From an uncultured Collinsella sp. (GTDB lineage: Bacteria; Actinomycetota; Coriobacteriia; Coriobacteriales; Coriobacteriaceae): a stretch of DNA of 26,577 bases. Position 1 is the first letter of the stretch. Each line of letters starts with the position of its first letter. Position numbers and translations under genes: made by a program. Under the pieces are notes generated by a model. It worked only from the letters and a program-made list of their open reading frames with translations, was not told the DNA's origin and did not search any database. Location: contig URJD01000004.1 in assembly GCA_900548075.1 (NCBI GenBank), forward strand, positions 1 to 26,577. Direction: 5' to 3'. Below are positions 1-6,670 of the stretch, piece by piece.

Positions 1-848
1 TAGAGCAGGTTGGCCTTGGCCCAGTTGCGCTCGGCCATGGCGGCAAGTCCACCGGTCTGTTCAACCCAACGGAACACCTTGCCGCACACGTAGATGCCAA
101 AGGTGTTGGGCGTGTTGAGCATGGAGCCCTTGGCGGCCTGGGTCTTAAGGTCCAGGTACTGCGGCGTCTGCGCAAAGGCGGGGCCATCTGCGATGAGATC
201 GTCGCGCACGATGACCACGGTCACGCCCGCGGCACCGGCGTTTTTCTGCGCGCCGGCGTAAATGAGCCCGTAGCGCTCAACGTTGAGCGGCTGCGACAGA
301 AAACAGCTCGAGACATCGGCGACCAGCGGCACATCGCCGCAAGCGGGCAGCTCGTGGTACATGGTGCCAAAGATGGTGTTGTTCTGGCAGATGTAGACGT
401 AGTCGAGCCCGTCGCCCGCGGCCTCGTCGGCAATGCGCGCGTTGATGTCGGCCATGTCGGGGATGCGGTCGAAGTTGGTGTCCTCGGAGCTCGCGAGCAG
501 CACGGCCTCGCCGTACTTTGCGGCCTCCTTGTACGCCTTGTTGGCAAAGTTGCCCGTCACAACGTAGCCAGCGCGGCCGCGGCGCATGAGGTTCATGGGG
601 ATGCCCGCAAACTGCAACGTGGCGCCGCCCTGCAAAAACAGGACACGGTAGTTGTCGGGGATGCTCAGCAGGCGACGCAGGGTTGCCTCGGCGTCGTCGA
701 TGATCTGCTGGTACATGCTAGATCGATGGCTCATCTCGAGCACGGACATGCCGCAACCGCGGTAGTCCATCACCTCGTCGGCGATCTCGGCGAGCACGCT
801 TGTAGGCAGTGCGGCCGGGCCAGCTGAGAAGTTGTGCACACGTGCCAT
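1..848 (-). CDS. serC: Phosphoserine aminotransferase, 5' part (runs off the left edge)
   Basis: This is the N-terminal 282 residues of phosphoserine aminotransferase, a cytosolic PLP enzyme that converts 3-phosphohydroxypyruvate and glutamate to phosphoserine in serine synthesis. Family members are about 360 residues, so roughly the last fifth lies outside the window. The protein opens MARVHNFSAGPAALP, the typical SerC start. It then shows the GGATLQF phosphate/PLP-contact region (near residue 75), QNNT (about 155), VADVSS (about 177) and the Schiff-base lysine in YAGAQKNAG (Lys202). The start at 848 is preceded on the minus strand by a GGGGGA ribosome site about six bases upstream. It is transcribed leftward, away from the BREX locus, and composition matches the genome background. 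The family is clear; only the end is missing. Confidence 0.96.
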   Translation of the reverse strand, partial: MARVHNFSAGPAALPTSVLAEIADEVMDYRGCGMSVLEMSHRSSMYQQIIDDAEATLRRLLSIPDNYRVLFLQGGATLQFAGIPMNLMRRGRAGYVVTGNFANKAYKEAAKYGEAVLLASSEDTNFDRIPDMADINARIADEAAGDGLDYVYICQNNTIFGTMYHELPACGDVPLVADVSSCFLSQPLNVERYGLIYAGAQKNAGAAGVTVVIVRDDLIADGPAFAQTPQYLDLKTQAAKGSMLNTPNTFGIYVCGKVFRWVEQTGGLAAMAERNWAKANLL

Positions 849-1004
849 CTTCTAGTTCCCCCTCGTAGTCGTTTGAACGTTCGGGATACTTTAGCACAGT
901 GGAGCGCCGGACGCGACCGCATCACGGTAAAACTCGAGTGCGCCGCTATGATTTACAGGATGGTTACATGGGGGAGAGGTGACCTTACCTGATGGCTCGC
1001 ATCC

Positions 1005-1042
1005 GATCCGCCTCAGCTTTTGCGATCTGCCTCAGCTTTTGC
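1005..1042. repeat. 19-bp tandem duplication at the end of the antitoxin-like ORF
   Basis: Two adjacent 19-base copies (1005-1023 and 1024-1042) differ at one base. Because 19 is not a multiple of three, the duplication shifts the frame and sets the stop codon of the small minus-strand ORF. With one copy, the protein would end KAEADRMRAIR instead of KAEADRKS. Confidence 0.85.
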
Positions 1043-1177
1043 TTGTTTCCAGGGGCGCACACGACCGTTGGTGAGGTCGTCGTAACCATGAGCGATGGTA
1101 CGTTGAATGTGATCTTCGCGTTCCTGAATGGTAGTTAGTGCGCGCGTCTGATCAGAAATAGGCTTTACGACAGGCAT
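1013..1177 (-). CDS. Small Phd/YefM antitoxin-like protein, probably a remnant
   Basis: A 54-residue ORF opens MPVVKPISD, which resembles the first strand of Phd/YefM-type antitoxins (usually MPxIKPISDLR). Its second half, IAHGYDDLTNGRVRPWK, resembles the toxin-binding tail of that family. The middle of the usual 75-90 residue protein appears to be missing. The start at 1177 was chosen because AAGGAG lies six bases upstream; an upstream ATG at 1201 has no comparable site. No toxin gene is adjacent. The stop codon lies in a 19-base tandem duplication (1005-1023 and 1024-1042) that changes the last residues. It could be an orphan antitoxin or a decayed gene. The family call is by motif resemblance only. 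Confidence 0.5.
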   Translation of the reverse strand: MPVVKPISDQTRALTTIQEREDHIQRTIAHGYDDLTNGRVRPWKQAKAEADRKS

Positions 1178-1484
1178 ACGAAACTCCTTACATAGAGGCA
1201 TATGTATAACTCTATGTTGAATATAGCGGAGGGTGGCGTTGGGCGTGTGCGTGCCTGCATTCGTAAGCGCGGTTGTCTGGCAAGTGTGATTTGGGGCGAC
1301 CTCGTTAAAGTTTCTAAGCTGCGAAAATGACCGTTAACCGGATTAAATTTTGTTGCTCAACATTTGACACTCTGGGCGTGGTAACTTTTTTACCAACAGG
1401 TATGATTATTGTCATGTGCGCCGCACCTGCCCGCCGGGTTGCGGCGCACTTGTGACAGCCTTTGACACCCTTGGAGCGTGTACT
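1178..1484. promoter_or_regulatory. Divergent intergenic region with candidate BREX promoter and hairpins
   Basis: This gene-free stretch separates the leftward antitoxin-like gene from the rightward BREX genes and is more AT-rich than its flanks. Two perfect TTGACA hexamers (1364-1369 and 1462-1467) are candidate -35 boxes. Neither has a convincing -10 box at the usual spacing, although TATGAT occurs at 1401-1406. An imperfectly spaced palindrome, TGGTAA-n5-TTACCA, lies at 1379-1395. A perfect 10-bp stem is formed by 1416-1425 and 1440-1449, with no T-run after it, so it is more likely a regulatory hairpin than a terminator. Promoter positions are tentative. Confidence 0.4.
1416..1449 (+). 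promoter_or_regulatory. 10-bp perfect hairpin in the BREX leader
   Basis: GTGCGCCGCA (1416-1425) pairs perfectly with TGCGGCGCAC (1440-1449) around a 14-base loop. It lies about 35 bases before the best brxA start codon. It could be an operator or an mRNA structure; no U-tract follows. Confidence 0.55.
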
Positions 1485-1509
1485 GTGGATGTAACCACAA
1501 AAAGCGTTC

Positions 1510-1519
1510 GGGGGGGGGG
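1510..1519 (+). repeat. G10 homopolymer at the brxA start, candidate phase-variation tract
   Basis: Ten consecutive Gs run up to and overlap the first GTG (1519) of the open brxA frame. A better start, GTG at 1485 with GGAG at 1473-1476 (8-base spacer), reads through the tract. With ten Gs it terminates after about 21 residues; with nine it continues into BrxA. Such tracts change length by slipped-strand mispairing. Sequencing uncertainty in homopolymers is the main alternative. Confidence 0.75.
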
Positions 1520-2169
1520 TGCTCACCCGCGAGCAATTCCTCCCGCATGAGATGCGCATCGTCGCTGCCCTTCGTATGCAGGGCGCAAGCGACGAGCAGG
1601 TCATTGTACGCGTAAAGAGCGAGAACCTCTTTCAATATCCCACGGAGCGCATGGTCGCCAACCGCGCAACCGTGTGCCTTCGCCGCCTTGACGCCATGGT
1701 GCCCACGGACGCCGTATGCGCCGCGCGCGGCATCGACCCCAAAACCGCCGTCGAGGCTGCGTCATCCCTAACCGGGCTCATGGCATCCGGCGCTCCCACG
1801 CAGGCGGACCAGGCCATCTTCTACAGCATGATCTGCCGCTACGATATCGTGCGCGAGCTCGTGCTCGTCGAGGTAGGGGAGCGCCTACAAAACTTCGATT
1901 ATGCCTTTACGGCGGTTGACCTCAACGCCTTTATGACACGCTTTACCACGGAGTATCCGGACGCGGCCCGCTGGACTGAGGCCACGGTCAAGCGCATTAA
2001 GGGCTCGCTCCGCCAGACGCTCCGCCATGCCGGCCTTATCGGCGAGGGCCAGGGCCCGGAGTCCGAGCGCCTGTCACCGCTCTTCCTCGATTCCGATGTC
2101 GAGCGAGCCTTGGTTCAGCTGGGCGAGCAGTCGCTTATCGCGGCCCTTACCGGCAGGGCAGTGATGTAG
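1519..2169 (+). CDS. brxA: BREX protein BrxA (DUF1819 family)
   Basis: BrxA is a small helical, DNA-associated protein that forms part of the BREX phage-defence machinery. The 216-residue product has the family pattern near its N terminus (LTREQFLPHEMRIVA, then ENLFQYPTE around residues 35-45) and is followed directly by brxB and brxC in the canonical order. The N terminus is uncertain. GTG 1519 overlaps a G10 run and has no Shine-Dalgarno site, while GTG 1485 has GGAG eight bases upstream but is out of frame with ten Gs. With nine Gs the protein would begin MDVTTKSVRGGVLTREQ, which fits the few residues BrxA homologues usually carry before this motif. As assembled, the gene may therefore be in an OFF state. 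It ends one base before brxB begins. Confidence 0.9.
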   Translation: MLTREQFLPHEMRIVAALRMQGASDEQVIVRVKSENLFQYPTERMVANRATVCLRRLDAMVPTDAVCAARGIDPKTAVEAASSLTGLMASGAPTQADQAIFYSMICRYDIVRELVLVEVGERLQNFDYAFTAVDLNAFMTRFTTEYPDAARWTEATVKRIKGSLRQTLRHAGLIGEGQGPESERLSPLFLDSDVERALVQLGEQSLIAALTGRAVM

Positions 2170-2170
2170 C

Positions 2171-2863
2171 GTGGCTCCCGTCAAAAGCGCCGTCGGCCCT
2201 GTTATCACCCCGGCGACCGATCTCACCACCAATATCGGCATCCATTCCCGCAAGAGCGTCGTGGCGGCGCATGCCCGCTCCGAGCGCGCCTGTCAGGAAT
2301 TTGAGCGCCGTGCGCAGCTTCTGCGCGAGTGCCTGTGCAGCGAGGACTTTTTGGCCAACAAGGGCATAGGCAATGAGATCGGCTTCCACACTTTTTGCTA
2401 TGACCCCGCGCTGGAGTTTGAGGCGCGTGCATTATTTGACACCCTTTCACGCGATGCCGAGGCCGACAAGCTTCCGTGCACGCTCAAGGTCGTGAACCTT
2501 TACGACGCCGTGCTGGCAATTCTCGAAAAGCGCCGTGTCCTCAAGGCTATCCCGCACCAAGAGGAGCGCCGCGGTACCCAGCGCGTGCTCGAGGACGTGG
2601 CCAAGTTCGCCTCACCCGAGAAAGTTGCCGCGTACATCCTTGAGCAGACCGAGCCGTTCGCGCCCGGAGACGTCATTCTCCTCACCGGTGCAGGTGAGGT
2701 CTTCCCGTTCTTTCGCATGCACACTCTTCTCCACTGCATGCTTGCGGATTTTGATGAGGTGCCTGTGGTCGCCGCCTATCCGGGCAGTTTCAACGGCTCT
2801 TCTTTCCAGCTCTTTAACCGTCTGCCGGCCGACAACTACTACCGCGCCATCGATATCTCGTAA
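2171..2863 (+). CDS. brxB: BREX protein BrxB (DUF1788 family)
   Basis: BrxB is a conserved BREX component of about 190-200 residues; its biochemical role is unclear, but it is part of the defence complex. This 230-residue version shows the family landmarks NKGIGNEIGF (about residues 61-70), VILLTGAGEVFPFFR (about 172-186) and the C-terminal AAYPGSFNG ... RLPADNYYRAI. It begins at a GTG one base after the brxA stop, so translational coupling is likely. The first 30-35 residues are not typical of the family, and a later GTG near 2260 is possible but has no better ribosome site. The 78-base gap to brxC holds a separate ribosome site for the latter. Confidence 0.93.
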   Translation: MAPVKSAVGPVITPATDLTTNIGIHSRKSVVAAHARSERACQEFERRAQLLRECLCSEDFLANKGIGNEIGFHTFCYDPALEFEARALFDTLSRDAEADKLPCTLKVVNLYDAVLAILEKRRVLKAIPHQEERRGTQRVLEDVAKFASPEKVAAYILEQTEPFAPGDVILLTGAGEVFPFFRMHTLLHCMLADFDEVPVVAAYPGSFNGSSFQLFNRLPADNYYRAIDIS

Positions 2864-2941
2864 GCACGGCTCCTCGCAGGCAAGTCCCTGCCGCCGGTAA
2901 CAACCCTTTGCCATAACGTTCCCAAACCCAAAGGAGCACCC

Positions 2942-5900
2942 ATGGACAACACGATCATTCGCGACCTCTTTGCTAAAGACATCAACCGCTCCATCAACGG
3001 CGTGGTCAAGGTCCAGGATTCAAAAGATGGGTCCATCCGCCAGGAGCTTGACGAGTACGTGGTGACGCGCGAGTTGCAGAGGCACTTTGCCACGTTCTTC
3101 AAGGCCTACGGCGATGCCATCGATGTGCCCACCGACAAGATCGGTGTGTGGATCAGTGGCTTCTTCGGTTCCGGTAAATCGCACTTCCTCAAGATGCTTA
3201 GCTACCTGCTCGAGAATCGCCAGATCGGCGGCAAGAGCGCCATCCGCTACTTTGACGGCAAGATTGTCGACCCCATGGTCGAGGCTGCCATGGAGCGCGC
3301 CTGCTCGGTGTCCACGCAGGCCATCCTCTTTAACATCGATAGCAAGGCGGGCCAGTGGAAGCAGGGCGATACGGCTCCCACGGCGCTGCTTCGCGGCTTT
3401 GAGCGCATGTTCTACGAGGCGCGCGGCTTCTACGGCGAGGACCTAAAGCTTGCAAAGCTCGAGGAACACATCGATTCCCTGGGCAAGACCCAGGAGTTCC
3501 GCGAGGCCTTTGAGCGCGTCAACGGCGAGTCCTGGCTCCAGACCCGCGACACCTACAGCTACTTTGAGGACGACGTCGTCGAGGTGCTGCAGAGCGTGCT
3601 CGGCATGAGCGAAAAGGCCGCATGGAACTGGCTTGAGGGTTCTGAGGACGAGGTTTTGGCCCCCGATGTCTTTGCCAAAAAGGTCAAGGACTACGTAGAC
3701 GCTCAGGCAGCGGCCCACGGCGGCAACTACCGTTTGCTCTTTATGGTCGACGAGGTGGGTCAGTTTATTACAAACGACCGGGATCCAAGCCTTATGTTGA
3801 GTCTTCAGACCATCGTCGAGGAGCTGGGTGCCGCCTGCGGTGGCCGCGTGTGGGTGATGGTCACGAGCCAGGAGGCCATCGACAACCTGAGCCTGCCCGT
3901 GGGCAACGACTTTTCAAAGATCCAAGGCCGCTTCAATACCCGCCTTTCGCTCTCCAGCTCCAGCGTGGACGAGGTTATCCAGCGCCGTGTGCTCGAGAAG
4001 ACCGCGCCGGCGGCCGATATGCTTGCACAGGTCTACGAGCAAGACGCCGCCGTCCTCAAAAACAACTTTACCTTCGAGGGTGGCTCGCGCTCCGACCTTG
4101 CCGGCTTCGCCAACTCCAAGGATTTTGTGGCCAGCTACCCGTTTGTGGGCTACCAGTTTAAGCTTCTGCCCGACGTGATGACCGAGGTACGCAAGCACGG
4201 TGTTAAGGCCAAGCACATGTCCACGGGCGAGCGCTCCATGCTGAGCGCGTTTCAGGAGAGCGCTCAGGCCATCCAGCATGACCAGACCGGTGCACTCGTG
4301 CCGTTCTGGCGCTTCTTCGACACAATCTCCAAGGATTTGGAGCACGGCATCATTCAGGTCGTCGTCTGTGCGGAGCGCGCGGCTGAAAACGCAGAGGGTC
4401 TTGAGAGCTACGATGTCCGGGTGCTTAAGCTCCTGTACTTGATCCGCTACATCGGCTACGTCAAGGCCACGGTCGAGAACATCTCCATCCTTATGATCGA
4501 TAGCCTGGACGTGGACAAGCGCGCCCTTAAGGACCGCGTCAAGGAATCTCTCGCCCGCTTGGAGCGCGAGAGCTACGTGGCACGCCAGGGCGATACCTAT
4601 AGCTTCCTCACCGACGAGGAGCAGGAGATAGCGCAGGAGATCGCACGCACCCCGATCGACAACGCGAAGGTGATTGAGTACATCAAGAAGCGCCTGTTCG
4701 AAAGCATCTACACTGCGCGCAAACTCAACCGCGGGGCCAACGACTTTCCGTTTGACCGCTATGTGGACGGCTCAATCCACGGTACCAGCATGGGCGGCAT
4801 GGAACTTTCCGTGGTGACCATGGCCAGCGATCTGGGTCGTTCGGACGATGCCGAGCTGGCATTGAAATCCGTGGATAAGGCCATCGTGGCCTTGAGCGAC
4901 GAGGTGGATTATTGGGCCCCACTCGTCAACGCCGCTAAGATTCGCATGTACGCCCAGACGCGCAATCTGCAGGAGCTACCGCCGAGTACCCGCCAGATTG
5001 TCGAGGCCAAAATGCGCGAGAAGGACTTTAACGAGAAAGAGGCTGACGCCCTTTTGGCTGAGGCGGTGCTCCATGCACGATGCGCCGTCAACGGGCGCAT
5101 GATTGAGATCCGTGCTGCCAAACCCGCTCAGGTCTTTGAGCAGGTGCTGGCGCAGCTGTGCGATGTGGTCTTTGAAAAGGCCGACTATATCGGCGCGCCG
5201 GTCACGAGCGATTCCGATATTCGCTCTACTCTGGTGGGCAACGTTCAAGTGGGGCTCGCTGGCATGGATGCAGGTAACACGCGTGCGCTCAAAGAGGTCG
5301 AGGACTACCTCAAAGTGCAGCACCAGCGCCACCTGGATACCGCTATGGGCGATATCCAGCGCCAGTACCAGCAAAGGCCCTTTGGCTGGCGCGAGGTCGA
5401 CATCGCAAATGTGGTGGCGCAGCTTGTGGTGGAGCAGCGCGCGCAGGTGCTGTTTGGCGGTCAGACGGTTCAAGCCAACGACAGCCGCATGGTGGCGCTC
5501 CTGCGCAAGGATGCCGATAAGGCCCAGGTGCGCTTGCGCATGCGCATGAGCGACCGGTTGCTACGTGTCACGGGCGAACTCATGTGTGACCTGTTTGATC
5601 TCAAGACCGTGCCCTCCAACGAGGATAAGCTCGTGGCCGAGCTCAAAGAGCGCCTTGAGGGCTTGCGCGAGGCGTGCCTCGCCATGGCACGCGACTACTA
5701 CACGGGCATCAAGCCGGCCTATCCGTATCCCGGTGAGGACGAGTGCGAGAAGATGCGCTCGGAGGTGGCCGACGTCCTTAAGGACCAGAACGAGGCCGAG
5801 GCGTTCTTGACCACGTTCACCAAGCATGAGGAGCGTTTGCTCGATGCCAAGGAAGACTTTGACAAGGTGGTTGAGTTCTTCGGTTCCAACCAGCGCGCAA

Positions 5901-6604
5901 CGTTTGATCACGCCAGGGAATTCTTGAGCCGCACGGAGGCTATCGAGTACGCCTCGGACGACATTCACGGCGCGGTGGATAACGTGACAAAGGTGCGCGA
6001 GATCCTCAAAGATCCCAAGCCCTACGGACGCATCAAAGACTTGCAGCCGCTGATGGCGCCCGTCGAGGAAGACATGAAAAAACTCCTGGGTATCCGTCGC
6101 AACGAGTTCTTGCAACGCATCGAGAACGATCTGCAGGATCTGCAGAAGCAGGCCGAGAGCCAAGATGGTTTTGTCAAGCAGGCCAAGGATGCCATAGCGG
6201 ACGCCAACATCAAGTATGAGTCGTTCAAGAACCGCGCCCACGGCGTCCAGAGCCTCAACGAGCTTAACGCCCTCGCGGCAAACTGGGAAAGCTGGACCAT
6301 CACGGCAGCCAACAAGATATATGACGCCGTGGACGCCGCGCGCGAACGCATGGAGAACGAGCGCCGTTCCACCGAGGTCACCAGCACGGGCGAGGTGGTC
6401 AAAAAGATCACCAACAAAGGCGCTGCAACACCAGGTTCCGTGCCCGTGCCCAAGCCTCAGCGCAAGGTCAAGACCGTGCGTCGCACCGACCTGGCCAAGC
6501 CGAGCCGCCTCACAACCGCAGAGGACGTGGAGCGCTACGTGGACGACCTGCGCGCCCGCCTTATGCAGGCGCTTGCATCAAACGACGAGATCCGCATTAA
6601 CTAA
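2942..6604 (+). CDS. brxC: BREX system P-loop ATPase BrxC
   Basis: BrxC is the large AAA-like ATPase of BREX, needed for phage restriction and thought to act with PglX and PglZ. The 1220-residue product starts MDNTIIRDLFAKDINRSING, typical of the family. Its Walker A is GFFGSGKSHF (residues 73-82), and an acidic Walker B-like stretch LLFMVDEVGQF is near residue 270. Long helical, probably coiled-coil segments fill the second half (about 880-1150), and the tail is basic and proline-containing. ATG 2942 has AAGGAG five bases upstream. Length matches the usual 1150-1250 residues and no frameshift is seen. It is part of the single BREX transcription unit; composition is like the genome background. 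Confidence 0.97.
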   Translation: MDNTIIRDLFAKDINRSINGVVKVQDSKDGSIRQELDEYVVTRELQRHFATFFKAYGDAIDVPTDKIGVWISGFFGSGKSHFLKMLSYLLENRQIGGKSAIRYFDGKIVDPMVEAAMERACSVSTQAILFNIDSKAGQWKQGDTAPTALLRGFERMFYEARGFYGEDLKLAKLEEHIDSLGKTQEFREAFERVNGESWLQTRDTYSYFEDDVVEVLQSVLGMSEKAAWNWLEGSEDEVLAPDVFAKKVKDYVDAQAAAHGGNYRLLFMVDEVGQFITNDRDPSLMLSLQTIVEELGAACGGRVWVMVTSQEAIDNLSLPVGNDFSKIQGRFNTRLSLSSSSVDEVIQRRVLEKTAPAADMLAQVYEQDAAVLKNNFTFEGGSRSDLAGFANSKDFVASYPFVGYQFKLLPDVMTEVRKHGVKAKHMSTGERSMLSAFQESAQAIQHDQTGALVPFWRFFDTISKDLEHGIIQVVVCAERAAENAEGLESYDVRVLKLLYLIRYIGYVKATVENISILMIDSLDVDKRALKDRVKESLARLERESYVARQGDTYSFLTDEEQEIAQEIARTPIDNAKVIEYIKKRLFESIYTARKLNRGANDFPFDRYVDGSIHGTSMGGMELSVVTMASDLGRSDDAELALKSVDKAIVALSDEVDYWAPLVNAAKIRMYAQTRNLQELPPSTRQIVEAKMREKDFNEKEADALLAEAVLHARCAVNGRMIEIRAAKPAQVFEQVLAQLCDVVFEKADYIGAPVTSDSDIRSTLVGNVQVGLAGMDAGNTRALKEVEDYLKVQHQRHLDTAMGDIQRQYQQRPFGWREVDIANVVAQLVVEQRAQVLFGGQTVQANDSRMVALLRKDADKAQVRLRMRMSDRLLRVTGELMCDLFDLKTVPSNEDKLVAELKERLEGLREACLAMARDYYTGIKPAYPYPGEDECEKMRSEVADVLKDQNEAEAFLTTFTKHEERLLDAKEDFDKVVEFFGSNQRATFDHAREFLSRTEAIEYASDDIHGAVDNVTKVREILKDPKPYGRIKDLQPLMAPVEEDMKKLLGIRRNEFLQRIENDLQDLQKQAESQDGFVKQAKDAIADANIKYESFKNRAHGVQSLNELNALAANWESWTITAANKIYDAVDAARERMENERRSTEVTSTGEVVKKITNKGAATPGSVPVPKPQRKVKTVRRTDLAKPSRLTTAEDVERYVDDLRARLMQALASNDEIRIN

Positions 6605-6611
6605 CCCACTC

Positions 6612-6643
6612 AGCCGCCGGCGCCCAAGCATACGCCGGTGGCT
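6612..6643 (+). promoter_or_regulatory. Hairpin between brxC and pglX
   Basis: An 11-bp stem (6612-6622 with 6633-6643, one G-U pair) with a 10-base loop sits between brxC and pglX. It is followed by a mixed T/G stretch rather than a clean T-run. It may slow transcription, set mRNA stability or lower pglX output relative to brxC. Confidence 0.45.
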
Positions 6644-6670
6644 TATGGTGTTTTGAAAGGTACGGGAACC

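Noticed and set aside
1314..1635. Two overlapping minus-strand frames in the BREX leader
   Set aside because: They run through the G10 tract and hairpins, overlap the start of brxA and lack ribosome sites.
5561..6241. 226-codon open frame on the minus strand
   Set aside because: Antisense to the helical second half of brxC; leucine/valine-rich shadow with no ribosome site.
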